Below, piece by piece: positions 53,437-62,117 of a DNA stretch of 64,000 nucleotides. The notes below the pieces were generated by a model that saw nothing but the letters and a program-made list of their open reading frames with translations, was not told where the DNA came from and made no database searches. Positions within the stretch are counted from its first letter, which is position 1. Each line of letters opens with the position of its first letter. This DNA is from Shouchella patagoniensis. GTDB lineage: Bacteria; Bacillota; Bacilli; Bacillales; Bacillaceae_D. The position numbers and the translations under genes were made by a program. The DNA lies in contig NZ_KV917377.1 of the NCBI RefSeq assembly GCF_002019705.1, forward strand, positions 3,755,649 through 3,819,648, in the 5' to 3' direction.

Positions 53437-53537
53437 TGTATGAACAGAATCTTTTTAATGAGTGTTCCAAAAAGAAGGATATTTGGTTCGTCTCGTGTAA
53501 ACAAATAAGGAACAAAAAGAGGAGAGGGGTTACACAT

Positions 53538-54293
53538 ATGTTTGATATTAGCAATTATTTATTGCCATTCTCACTAGGTGTATCGCGTGCAAAGTCAAGA
53601 ACACTTGAACATTTTAGCTCCTTACTTGAAAACGGCATTCATTCCTTATGTTACGCCCCTTACTTTGATGAAACCGATACTGCTACCTGGGGAGAAGCGG
53701 TTCAGAGAGTTGTAAACAACTATAAAGCTGAAACAACTTTTCCAAAAGACTTTTCTTTGGTGGCAGGCCATACGCTCAAGTTGTCCTCAAGCTTACGCGA
53801 TGACTTACATGAAGGCAAAGCACTACCGTTAAGTGGGACAGCTTACGTGTTGATTGATGTTAAAGATGCATCTCTTGATAAAGCAAGCAACCAACTATAT
53901 GAGCTCGCGCTTGGTGGGTATATGCCAATTTTGCTTCATCCAGAACGGGATCAACGATTTCAAAAAGACCCAGCCATTCTCTATCGTATGGTGAAAAATG
54001 GGTCATACACCTTGATGCAAGCGGCTAGTTTGCTTGGAGTACATGGAAAGCAAGCAAAGAAATGTGCGCAACTGCTAATTAAAAGTAGGCTAATTCACAT
54101 GGTTGCTAGTTATGAAGATAGTCCAACAAAAGATGAGCTTGACTTAGTTAAAATAGAACCATTTTTAAAAAAGGTTGATCCTTCTTATGGAGAAGCATTA
54201 AAGATGAATCTGATGAACTTACTAGAAGGTCGACCGGGTGTCATTACCGAACCGATGCACCCAGAAAAGAAACGCTTATCTTTTTTTAGTTAA
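53538..54293 (+). CDS. YwqE/CpsB-type PHP phosphatase homologue lacking metal ligands
   Basis: A 251-residue protein whose layout matches the CpsB/CapC/YwqE tyrosine phosphatases. The metal sites are lost: the usual D-I-H-x-H-x-L-P reads D3-I-S5-N-Y7-L-L-P, the T-P-H-H block reads A-P-Y42-F43, the G-Q-E reads G-H-T79, and the C-terminal A-S-D-x-H reads A-S-Y192-E-D194. His134 in HPER is kept. The framework (LLGVHGKQAKKCAQLLIKSRLIHMVAS) is otherwise intact, arguing for selection on a non-catalytic role. ATG 53538 follows GAGAGGGG. No tyrosine kinase gene is adjacent. Confidence 0.82.
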   Translation: MFDISNYLLPFSLGVSRAKSRTLEHFSSLLENGIHSLCYAPYFDETDTATWGEAVQRVVNNYKAETTFPKDFSLVAGHTLKLSSSLRDDLHEGKALPLSGTAYVLIDVKDASLDKASNQLYELALGGYMPILLHPERDQRFQKDPAILYRMVKNGSYTLMQAASLLGVHGKQAKKCAQLLIKSRLIHMVASYEDSPTKDELDLVKIEPFLKKVDPSYGEALKMNLMNLLEGRPGVITEPMHPEKKRLSFFS

Positions 54294-54335
54294 ATTGTTC
54301 TCATGGTACACTAGATCGGTCAAGGAGGGATCGAT

Positions 54336-54632
54336 GTGGAGGAACGTGCAGAAGAAATAATTGCATCTATTCAAGCTGAAAATGATCGATTGTTAGAGAA
54401 ATGGCAAACAGAAGGTTACATTCCAATGGAAACAGGTGTACTTCTTTATGTAAAGACTACCACTGGACAACCTGTTGTTGTTAGTATTCAAGATGGAGAA
54501 AATGATGTTTATCACATTGAACTGTTACGAAATAACGACAAGTTTGACCGAATTGTGCTTGATGGCAAATACGATGTACCGAGAGAGCGGCTTGCAAGTC
54601 AAATTGATGCGATGCTATCGATTCTACATTAG
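54336..54632 (+). CDS. Hypothetical 98-residue protein
   Basis: A GTG start at 54336 follows AAGGAGGG, 42 bases after the phosphatase-like gene. The protein is acidic, starts with a helical stretch (RAEEIIASIQAENDRLLEKWQTEGYI) and then has a small beta-rich part (TGVLLYVKTTTGQPVVVSIQ, VYHIELLRNND). I recognise no family. Confidence 0.65.
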   Translation: MEERAEEIIASIQAENDRLLEKWQTEGYIPMETGVLLYVKTTTGQPVVVSIQDGENDVYHIELLRNNDKFDRIVLDGKYDVPRERLASQIDAMLSILH

Positions 54633-54650
54633 GCATTCGTTTACCAAGGT

Positions 54651-54692
54651 AAAACCGTAATGAAGGTCAGGGATCTTTATTGCGGTTTTTTA
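54651..54692 (+). terminator. Terminator behind the 98-residue gene
   Basis: AAAACCGTAAT (54651-54661) and ATTGCGGTTTT (54679-54689), one G-T pair, then a T-run. Confidence 0.75.
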
Positions 54693-54753
54693 TGGTTGGA
54701 GAGCGTAAATTCTCGCTAGACTTGTTTAATTGATTGTGTTATACGACAACGCA

Positions 54754-54797
54754 AAATAAAAGCCTCCATAAGGTCTTCTTTCGATGACCTTATGGAG
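54754..54797 (-). terminator. Terminator of the DUF5665/DUF948 pair (minus strand)
   Basis: CTCCATAAGGTC (54764-54775) and GACCTTATGGAG (54786-54797) form a perfect 12-base stem; read on the minus strand it is followed by CTTTTATTTT. Confidence 0.85.
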
Positions 54798-54803
54798 CAG
54801 CTA

Positions 54804-55244
54804 TTAGTTAAATTCTTGACTTTTTTTCTGTTGTTTTTTTGCTTTGCGAAAGTAATAGAGAAACGCTGCGCTCTTAAGTATGCCATGAATCTGCTCTGGT
54901 TGTGCGACCGTTGCTTCTTGTTTTGCAGCATTCACTCGTGTTAATGCATATGTCGAAAGGGTTGATGTAGCACGATGGGCAGCTTCGGCTGAATCGTGGA
55001 CCATATCAAATATTGGGTCAAGCTTTGCGACTTTCCCGTTAATATCCATCAATGTTTCATTTGCGTTATATAAGGTGACTTTCACTTCACCTGTAATTTC
55101 TTCAATGCTTTTTTCCGCTTGTGCGATCGTACTTGATGTTTTATCCAACGTTTTAGCTAAATTACGTAATGTTGGGAGCAAGCATAAGATCGCAACTAAA
55201 AATCCAATAGATAGTATAAAGACTCCAATTCCTAACCAATCCAT
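54804..55244 (-). CDS. DUF948 family membrane-anchored protein
   Basis: A 146-residue protein with one N-terminal membrane segment (WLGIGVFILSIGFLVAILCLL) and a long amphipathic helical region (LAKTLDKTSSTIAQAEKSIEEI, TLMDINGKVAKLDPIFDMVHD) typical of DUF948 (YtxG-like) proteins. The C-terminus is very basic (KAKKQQKKSQ). Its function is unknown, though the family is linked to envelope stress. It follows the DUF5665-like gene by 15 bases. Confidence 0.82.
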   Translation of the reverse strand: MDWLGIGVFILSIGFLVAILCLLPTLRNLAKTLDKTSSTIAQAEKSIEEITGEVKVTLYNANETLMDINGKVAKLDPIFDMVHDSAEAAHRATSTLSTYALTRVNAAKQEATVAQPEQIHGILKSAAFLYYFRKAKKQQKKSQEFN

Positions 55245-55259
55245 CTGTGTGTTCCTCCT

Positions 55260-55607
55260 CTAGTCTGTGTGCTGTGAATTTTCAATGTGACCAACTAATT
55301 GGCTGATCCAATCGCCAACGATAGGAAGTGGTTCAAATAAGCTTAATATAGCAAGAAGCAAGGCTATAAATAGACCCACCCCAATCGTTAAGCCAACACC
55401 ACGAGCGATACCAGCGATCAGGTTTGATTTAATCACTTGCTTAGTGTCGGTAAAATGAAACGCCATGTCTTTTAAGCGACCATTCGTAGTCATATCTTCT
55501 AGCTTGTCCAGTAGCTTTTCAAATCGTTCATTTTCCTCTACTCGTTTTTCATCGCCGCGATGTTTTGAAGGGAGCATTCTACTTTTTTGCTCTTTACTAA
55601 GTCCCAT
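55260..55607 (-). CDS. DUF5665-like membrane protein
   Basis: A 115-residue protein: charged N-terminus (EENERFEKLLDKLEDMTTNGRLKDM), then one or two hydrophobic segments (LIAGIARGVGLTIGVGLFIALLLAIL, about residues 64-90), then PIVGDWISQLVGHIE. This layout matches DUF5665 proteins of Bacillaceae. GGGGTGA lies before ATG 55607. Co-transcribed with the DUF948 gene. Confidence 0.75.
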   Translation of the reverse strand: MGLSKEQKSRMLPSKHRGDEKRVEENERFEKLLDKLEDMTTNGRLKDMAFHFTDTKQVIKSNLIAGIARGVGLTIGVGLFIALLLAILSLFEPLPIVGDWISQLVGHIENSQHTD

Positions 55608-55744
55608 GGTTCATTCACCCCAATCCCACTTTTACAATAACTTTCTATAACCGTTTTTGTTAGCGGTTAAACCATAAATGATAGGATTGGAGCGACCGAT
55701 TGCCATAGGGTGACCAAAAAAGCCGCTCAATAAACATACGGTTT

Positions 55745-56425
55745 TTACTTCACAGGTTTTGCTTTAAGCATATACTGATAGGCAAGTGTTCGTTCATTTA
55801 AATCAGTCGTATTAATCCCTAGCTGTGTACTGATGTTCATTAACTGATGAATCAACTGAAGTTGATGGGGGTGTGCACTTTGGTTGTTGACAATTAATTC
55901 AATTGAAAAACCACTTGCAGTAAAAAGTTGATCAATTCCGTTTTTTGTAAAGAAACGCAAATGCGTTTTATCAAGTAACCCTGCATCTACGTAATTCCAT
56001 GTTCCGTTCAACAGTTCTTCGATGATTGAAATATGACCAACATTTGGAATGCTTGCGTATACAGCTCCTTCTGAAGTTAAGTATGGTTTTACTTTCTCAA
56101 GAACAGCCCAGGGGTCAACCATATGTTCCAATACATCTGCAAAAATAATAGCATCAAATGTCCCTTGTTCAAAAGGAAGTGGATCGGCTTCGATATCTCC
56201 CACGGTGACGGAATCAAGCTTCTTCCTTGCTGCTGCCACTGCCGATGGGAATTGTTCAAATCCGTGCACAGTAGCGCTATAAGCATCTTTGATTGCAGCT
56301 CCCAGTAATCCCTCGCTACAGCCAACATCGAGAACTTGTTTTACGGACGGTTCAATAATGGAAAATAACTGATGGTTGATGCCTTGATAATAAGTTGCTG
56401 GCTTTTCTTCGTAGTCTTTATTCAT
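55745..56425 (-). CDS. Class I SAM-dependent methyltransferase
   Basis: A 226-residue methyltransferase. VLDVGCSEGLLGAAI is the SAM loop (motif I), DAIIFADVLEHMVDPWAVLEKV motif II/III, and YASIPNVGH the later strand. It resembles methyltransferases that act on sugar or polyketide intermediates, but the substrate is not known. ATG 56425 follows GGGGGAATC; the longer frame from 56461 has no better site. Confidence 0.85.
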   Translation of the reverse strand: MNKDYEEKPATYYQGINHQLFSIIEPSVKQVLDVGCSEGLLGAAIKDAYSATVHGFEQFPSAVAAARKKLDSVTVGDIEADPLPFEQGTFDAIIFADVLEHMVDPWAVLEKVKPYLTSEGAVYASIPNVGHISIIEELLNGTWNYVDAGLLDKTHLRFFTKNGIDQLFTASGFSIELIVNNQSAHPHQLQLIHQLMNISTQLGINTTDLNERTLAYQYMLKAKPVK

Positions 56426-56848
56426 ACTGATTCCCCCAATCTTTTCATACACTATATTCAAAAATTGGGCGAATGTGCAGATAGACCCCTTAAGGAAAGA
56501 GGTTGTTACGTACCGCAGGACGAAAATGGTTATCTCTGCCAGTCATTGCATCAGCAAAACATTCAGTTTAATCTTTACTCTTTTTTATTTTATGCGCGTA
56601 GCGACTATAAAGCCAGTCCGTTTTTTAATTTTCGTCATTCGTTAAAAGGAAACAACCTATTGTATGCTCGAAACAGGCGTGAGTTCGTCCAACTCCTCCT
56701 TAAAGAACGGAGACAAGACCTTTCTGTTCCAGTTTCATAAGTAAGTGAGAAGTGAAGCGAATCATAAAAGATATACCTGTAGGAAAAGGGAGGGAGATGC
56801 TATACTAGCAGAAATAAGATGAATTGATATCAATGGGGGAGAAAAAAG
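56426..56848. other. Intergenic stretch with an uncertain ORF
   Basis: About 420 bases between divergent genes. A plus-strand frame is open to 56740 and ends in a basic tail, but it begins inside the methyltransferase gene and has no ATG or ribosome site beyond that. A likely promoter element TATACT lies at about 56801, upstream of the ROK gene. Nothing else is evident. Confidence 0.4.
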
Positions 56849-57721
56849 ATGACAGAAATTCGATATGGGGGTTTGGAAGCCGGGGGAACAAAGATGGTTT
56901 GTGCAGTCACAAATGAAACAGGTGAATGGATTGACCGCATGACAATTCCGACGAGGTTCCCGGAAGAAACAATACCAGAAATAGTCGCTTTTTTTGAAAG
57001 AAATAAAATAGATTGTCTTGGGATTGGCAGCTTCGGCCCACTTGATTTGGTTGATGGATCACCGAACTATGGCTCACTTGCAAACACACCTAAAGAAGGA
57101 TGGCGAGAATTTCCCCTTCTCGAGGCGTTTCGCCCATTAAATGTTCCAGTGTTAATGACGACAGATGTTAATGGGGCTGCTTTAGCAGAGTCTACTGTGG
57201 GGGCCGCGAAAGGGTTAGATAGTTGCATTTACATAACCGTCGGTACTGGTATTGGGGCAGGTGCGATTGTGAATGGTGCGATTCTAGAAGGGTTAAGTCA
57301 CCCTGAAATGGGACATATATCAGTTGTTCGTCATCCTGAAGACACGTACAAGGGAAAATGTCCGTACCATGAAGATTGTTTAGAAGGACTTGCAGCAGGA
57401 CCTGCTGTACAAGCACGTTGGGGACAAGCTGGCGTAGAATTAGCGGAAAATGAGTCAGTTTGGAAAATGGAAGCTTTCTACTTAGCACAAGCGATTGCTT
57501 CATATTCATATGTGCTAGCCCCAAAGAAAATTATTTTAGGCGGAGGCGTGATGAAGCAATACCAACTTTACCCTCTCGTCCACAAAGAATTAGCAAAACA
57601 ATTAAATGGTTATATAAATGTTGGCAATTTAGAAGAATACGTAGTTGCCCCTGGGCTTGGTGATGACGCTGGAATTCAAGGCGCTATTTTGCTTGCAAAA
57701 AAAGCATATGAATCTGCTTAA
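56849..57721 (+). CDS. ROK family fructokinase
   Basis: A 290-residue sugar kinase similar to GmuE/YdhR. GGLEAGGTKMVCAV is the phosphate-1 loop, VGTGIGAGAIVNGAI phosphate-2, and HPEMGHISV with GKCPYHEDCLEGLAAGPA the ROK signature, including the zinc site C-x2-H-x2-C. The general base is Asp in TTDVNGAALAE. It phosphorylates fructose (or mannose) at C6. Ribosome site GGGGGAG. It may feed fructose to glycolysis together with ManA. Confidence 0.92.
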   Translation: MTEIRYGGLEAGGTKMVCAVTNETGEWIDRMTIPTRFPEETIPEIVAFFERNKIDCLGIGSFGPLDLVDGSPNYGSLANTPKEGWREFPLLEAFRPLNVPVLMTTDVNGAALAESTVGAAKGLDSCIYITVGTGIGAGAIVNGAILEGLSHPEMGHISVVRHPEDTYKGKCPYHEDCLEGLAAGPAVQARWGQAGVELAENESVWKMEAFYLAQAIASYSYVLAPKKIILGGGVMKQYQLYPLVHKELAKQLNGYINVGNLEEYVVAPGLGDDAGIQGAILLAKKAYESA

Positions 57722-57842
57722 ATGAGGAAAGAAGAGGCACTGTCAATAAGACTGGACTCTTCTTACTCTATTCCAGTGAGAATCCGAATTTCCTATTCAC
57801 GCATATATAACATGTAAAAGGATTAAATTGGGAGGGGTATTT

Positions 57843-59501
57843 ATGGCAAGGGTGCAGCAGATCGAGGAACGCTATCCGCATGCGGAGCGTGTATTAGCTT
57901 TAACAAAAGAGCTTGTTCATCAGCCAAGTATTTCAGGCACGACCCAGGAAATCAATATGGCTGAAACGATTCTTGCAATTTTAAAACGCAACCCTTATTT
58001 TCAGAAAAATCCATCACAAATAATGCAAGTACCTTTAGAAAAGGATCCTTTAGGAAGAGTAGCAATTGTGGCGATGCTTGCGAAGGAACCAAAACAAAAA
58101 GAGGCAACGGTGTTACTGAGTCATTTTGATGTAGTAGGTGTTGATGATTTTGGACTATATAAAGAAGATGCGTTTTTGCCAGAACAATTAATGTCACGCC
58201 TATTGGCAGAACAAGAAGGGTATCTGGATAATGATGCTCGTAAAGATCTTGATTCAGGTGATTATATGTTTGGGCGAGGCAGCATGGATATGAAAGCAGG
58301 GCTTGCAATGCAACTTTCAGTGATGGAGGATGTAGCTTTAGATCCAACTTCGAAGGCGAATCTTTGCCTTGTCGCGGTCCCTGATGAAGAAAAACTTTCG
58401 CTTGGTATGTTTGCGGCTGTCGGTGAATTAGAAAAGCTATACAATCAAGGGTGGCGCTTTAACGCCTGTGTTTGTTCTGAACCTAATTTTTCTGCTTATC
58501 CGAACGATTGGAATAAATATGTGTACACCGGTTCAACAGGAAAATTATTGCCATTCATTTATTGTCTTGGTAGAGAAACGCACGTAGGGCAACCACTTGA
58601 AGGTATTAACGCATCTGTGATGGCGGCTCAACTTGCGGTGGAAATGGAATGGTCAGAGGCTTTTTCTGATACTATAAACGGAGAATCTTCACCCTCACCT
58701 ACATGCTTGAGGATACGGGATTTGAAAGATACGTATGATGTGCAAACGCCAAATGAATCCTATCTTTTTTATAATGTCTTAACACTGAATTCCGGTCCAG
58801 ATCAAGTCATGCAAGCTGTAAAAAAAGCCTGCTTACAGGCAAGTCGATTAATTCATGAGCGTCTTGTTAAACACCGGTCTGTATTTGGAAATGAAGCGAT
58901 GGCGGAAGCGGTGCCAGAACCAGCTGTTTACACATTACCAGAATTGTATGAACTAGGTTTAAAAAAATATGGAGAATCGTTTAAAGAAGCATACGATAAC
59001 TTACTTAAAGATAGTATAGAAAGCGGGGATTATTCGGCACAAACGCTTGCATTAGCAAGAGGAATTTCGACTTATTTTCTTGATAAAGCGCCATTTTACC
59101 TTATGTTACTACAACCACCATATTATCCTCATGTGCAATTAAACGATAAAAAAGATTCGGAATTATTAGCCATAACCGAAGAGTTACAAAGAATAAGCGC
59201 AGATGCATTTGGCCAAAACTTAGTGATTAAAACGTTTTTTCCAGGATTATCTGACGTTAGTTATTGTCGCTCTGTGGAAGGAGAAAAAGCGGAGGATGCC
59301 CTCGAGCGATATATGCCTCTCTATAAGAAAAGTTACCATATTCCAATGCAATCGATTCGGAAACTTGATATTCCCACAATCAATGTTGGACCGTTTGGGA
59401 AAGATGCACATAAGCGGACAGAGCGCTTACAAATCTCTTATTCGACGGAGGTTGCTCCAGTATTGCTTCGGTATACAATCGATCAACTTGCGTCCAAGTG
59501 A
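57843..59501 (+). CDS. M20 family peptidase, RocB-like
   Basis: A 552-residue zinc-peptidase-fold protein. SHFDVVGVDDF carries the first metal-binding His, YMFGRGSMDMKAGLA the bridging Asp, and VAVPDEEKLSLGM the catalytic Glu region. Length and layout match RocB (arginine utilisation protein) of Bacillus, whose reaction is not established. ATG 57843 follows GGGAGGGG. A terminator follows. No other roc gene is nearby. Confidence 0.85.
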   Translation: MARVQQIEERYPHAERVLALTKELVHQPSISGTTQEINMAETILAILKRNPYFQKNPSQIMQVPLEKDPLGRVAIVAMLAKEPKQKEATVLLSHFDVVGVDDFGLYKEDAFLPEQLMSRLLAEQEGYLDNDARKDLDSGDYMFGRGSMDMKAGLAMQLSVMEDVALDPTSKANLCLVAVPDEEKLSLGMFAAVGELEKLYNQGWRFNACVCSEPNFSAYPNDWNKYVYTGSTGKLLPFIYCLGRETHVGQPLEGINASVMAAQLAVEMEWSEAFSDTINGESSPSPTCLRIRDLKDTYDVQTPNESYLFYNVLTLNSGPDQVMQAVKKACLQASRLIHERLVKHRSVFGNEAMAEAVPEPAVYTLPELYELGLKKYGESFKEAYDNLLKDSIESGDYSAQTLALARGISTYFLDKAPFYLMLLQPPYYPHVQLNDKKDSELLAITEELQRISADAFGQNLVIKTFFPGLSDVSYCRSVEGEKAEDALERYMPLYKKSYHIPMQSIRKLDIPTINVGPFGKDAHKRTERLQISYSTEVAPVLLRYTIDQLASK

Positions 59502-59515
59502 GAGTAATTATAGGT

Positions 59516-59549
59516 AACCGTTTGGCTCGAAGCCAGACGGTTCTTTTTA
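59516..59549 (+). terminator. Terminator behind the RocB-like gene
   Basis: AACCGTTTGGCT (59516-59527) and AGCCAGACGGTT (59531-59542) pair around CGA, followed by CTTTTT. Confidence 0.85.
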
Positions 59550-59649
59550 TGATGCGTCATTTCAGTTACGTTTAAGGTACTATGTTAACATAATAAGTGT
59601 GTAACCAAATAGGACGGGAAGAAAATAAATGAAAGGGTGTAACGTCTTA

Positions 59650-60004
59650 ATGACCGATAGGCAAAAGACATACTGTTGTATTTGATGGAACAGGAGCAAC
59701 CTGTTTCTATTGATGCAATTGCTAATCATATTGGCTGTTCAGAGAAAACTGCTCGAAATGAGTGGGGGGCACTGGACAAATTTTTAGTAGAGAATCAATT
59801 AGGGGTAATTCTTCGCAAACGAAGCAGAGGAGTAGAAATAGCGCGCAAACTGTCGAACAGCGAAGAAAACTTCACGACACGATAAACCATGAAGAAGATT
59901 CTTTTTCCAATGAAGATGAAACGAGAATGAACACGATTGCAGAATTTATTTTAGAACCCTATAGAGAATGGACACTATCACAACTAAGCGATCGTCTTTA
60001 TACG
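59650..60004 (+). pseudogene. Remnant of a PRD/BglG-type transcriptional regulator
   Basis: Three frames together give the start of a BglG/MtlR/LicR-type regulator. ATG 59650 gives MTDRQK, then one missing base in the A-run near 59664 shifts to LLYLMEQEQPVSIDAIANHIGCSEKTARNEWGALDKFL (HTH_11 domain) and RKRSRGVEIA. A further shift near 59840-59870 gives RRKLHDTINHEEDSFSNEDE, MNTIAEFILEPYREWTLSQLSDRLYT, the second HTH region. Nothing recognisable follows, so the PRD and PTS-EIIB-like parts are gone. It is a decayed gene; an upstream ribosome-site-like GAAAGGGTG is still visible. Confidence 0.78.
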
Positions 60005-60205
60005 AGAATCAAATGTCAAAAGGTGGAGCAGAAGATTTCGTACCTTATATCAATATATCAATTAAACACTAGAGAACTTTATCACAGATGTGAATTTATT
60101 TGCTGTAGTACCCGTTTGATACTTAGTATTAAAATTATGCCCACACCACTAATGGATCGTACTTTTAATACATCTTTTTTTGTTTGATTCAAATTAACAC
60201 CACTT

Positions 60206-60256
60206 AAAACACTGTCTCGTTGCACAAGGAAACTTGTTGTATTGAGACAGTGTTTT
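60206..60256. terminator. Long hairpin, probable bidirectional terminator
   Basis: AAAACACTGTCTC (60206-60218) and GAGACAGTGTTTT (60244-60256) form a perfect 13-base outer stem; ACAAG/CTTGT pair inside. A T-run follows on the plus strand. It separates the regulator remnant from the DinB gene. A decayed palindromic element is a less likely reading. Confidence 0.65.
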
Positions 60257-60354
60257 TTGTATAATTTGCTATTAAAAAAGAAAAGCAAATCTATGTTCTA
60301 TTCTCGTTAATCTTTTTCCGAGAAGACTTCTGGCTGTATTTCGGATCGAGAAAC

Positions 60355-60858
60355 TTAATTCATTAGGCTTCCTTCGTCGGCTGAGGGGCCATAGATACTT
60401 GGCAAGGGAATATCGAGAAGACGCAAATAAACCCCTAGCTGTGCCCGGTGATGAACCATGTGGCTTAGTCCAAAGCTGCGGAGTGCGATCGCTCGTGGCT
60501 CGCGGAGGATGATATGATCACCGTGGCGCAGCGTCCATTCCTCACCGAGCGTTTTCTCGTCACATTTGGAGAGCAGTTTTTCTAACTTTCCCACATTCGC
60601 GTCGTACTCCCCCAAAATGTCAGCGCGTTTTTCCAAAGGGTCCCTCCTCAAAGATACCGTCGAAAGATCGAACTCAGGGTACTGAAAAATAGCGACTTGC
60701 CAGTTCAACAGGTTGATTAGGTGCGTAGCTAAACCTCCAAGCGTCATTGATTTCTCGTGTGGCTTCCATGTCATATGTTCCTCAGGCAAGCGTTCTAGGA
60801 TGCGACGCGTATTATCCAGTTCATGCATTGCATCACCAACGATCAGTTGTTTGACCAT
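60355..60858 (-). CDS. DinB family protein
   Basis: A 167-residue four-helix DinB/YfiT-like protein. The metal-ligand pattern is visible: His in ATHLINLLNWQVA and the H-x-x-x-H pair in SHMVHHRAQLGVYLRLL. Family members are DNA-damage-induced proteins or thiol transferases (for example bacillithiol transferases). GGGAGGAG precedes ATG 60858. Its base composition is clearly richer in G+C than its neighbours (about 54% in 60361-60600 by hand count), suggesting recent transfer. Confidence 0.88.
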   Translation of the reverse strand: MVKQLIVGDAMHELDNTRRILERLPEEHMTWKPHEKSMTLGGLATHLINLLNWQVAIFQYPEFDLSTVSLRRDPLEKRADILGEYDANVGKLEKLLSKCDEKTLGEEWTLRHGDHIILREPRAIALRSFGLSHMVHHRAQLGVYLRLLDIPLPSIYGPSADEGSLMN

Positions 60859-61010
60859 AAGTTTTCTCTCCTCCCATGCATATTACTTACTAAGATAAGC
60901 TTTTATCTTACGTTAAATCTTTATTTAAAATTCAGATTTTTATTGCTCGGAATGAACCAGTCACATTACACAAAACAATAAAAATCAATTTTCAATGATC
61001 ATCTAGCTAA

Positions 61011-61568
61011 CTAACTGGTTCGATTTTGCATGAGGTCATATATTTTTCGCGTGGTGTTGACATTTCTTACCGTAACTTGTTTGTATAACTTTGATCCAAC
61101 GATCCTTGACAATCCACTTTTGGTTACATTTTTCTTGTCAACGGACCATAGAATTGCTCCTGGGACATATTTCACAGTGTCAATATTTGGTTTTATGACC
61201 AAATTCTCAAGTATGGACTCATCATCAATTTCATCCCATAAAAACATAACATCACTTTTCATGTCTTTGTCATTTTTCCAAGTGTCAGGAATGGTGTTAA
61301 TGATTCGTTTGACCTCATCGATGCTACGAACGACTACTTTAATTTGTAACCCGAAATCATAACATATCGCATCTTCCAAAATACGTGATAGTTCAGTTTT
61401 TGATAGGCCTTTGTTTGAAAAAATTATATTGCCTGTATTGATGTAAGTCACCACATCATTCATTTCGACTTTTTCAAAAGTTTGTTTAAGAAATTTCATG
61501 TTAATTTTATTTTTTCCGCCGACATTAATCCCCCGGAGAAGAGCGATATAAACCATAACCATCCCCAT
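61011..61568 (-). CDS. DUF1697 family protein
   Basis: A 185-residue protein. YIALLRGINVGGKNKINMKFLKQTFEKV and VVTYINTGNIIFS are the standard opening of DUF1697, and the C-terminal NVNTTRKIYDLMQ also fits. The function is unknown. The start may be ATG 61568, 61562 or 61556. The gene is A+T-rich, in contrast to the DinB gene before it. Confidence 0.85.
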   Translation of the reverse strand: MGMVMVYIALLRGINVGGKNKINMKFLKQTFEKVEMNDVVTYINTGNIIFSNKGLSKTELSRILEDAICYDFGLQIKVVVRSIDEVKRIINTIPDTWKNDKDMKSDVMFLWDEIDDESILENLVIKPNIDTVKYVPGAILWSVDKKNVTKSGLSRIVGSKLYKQVTVRNVNTTRKIYDLMQNRTS

Positions 61569-62117
61569 TTCGACTTTTTATTTATAGATCTTATCAACTC
61601 GATACCCTATATATGAAACGGACATTTCTTCGTATCTCTTATATAAATATTACCATATGTATCTATTGTTATTAAAGATGAGTTAATCCACAATCCGGCC
61701 TTCACGTAGATAAGCGCAATCTTTGTTATAACAGGATCGCGCCACTCTATTTAATAATAACCCCTGGTAAAAACATAGTCTAACAAATAAGCGTGACCCC
61801 ATCATCATTTTTCCAGTGATCTTCTGCAATAGTTTATTAAAACTAAACTTGGTCAATCCAGTTTTTTCTTTAATTTCTCTAATAACTGCACTAAATGTGT
61901 TTACATTTTACTTAACAATTCCTTTAGGGACTTGAATACTAGCTGGCATCAGGATTAGGGTGTTTAAAAACTAACACTTGTCTTGTTAGGACACAAACTG
62001 ATAAAGGGAGTTTGATGAAGTCGACTAAATTTCATGTAGGAAAACGCCTGCATTTGTCGTACACTGATAGAAGGTTTGCTTGTTTGTAAAGTTACAAGCA
62101 TAAGGAGAATACATATA
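61569..62117. other. Long geneless stretch with a decayed coding relic
   Basis: About 550 bases with no intact gene. It contains a minus-strand relic (61683-61907) and, near the 3' end, the promoter region of the MFS gene. I see no RNA gene or complete repeat in it. Confidence 0.5.
61683..61907 (-). pseudogene. 74-codon coding relic without start codon
   Basis: On the minus strand a frame of 74 codons is open between TAA at about 61908 and TAA at 61683-61685. It reads like real protein: TFSAVIREIKEKTGLTKFS, then KMMMGSRLFVRLCFYQGLL and ending CAYLREGRIVD. It has no plausible ATG at its start and no ribosome site. I do not recognise the family. Confidence 0.35.

Noticed and set aside
56372-56740. 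122-codon plus-strand frame before the ROK gene
   Set aside because: It starts inside the opposite-strand methyltransferase gene and has no credible start or ribosome site in its unique part. Kept only as a note on the intergenic region.
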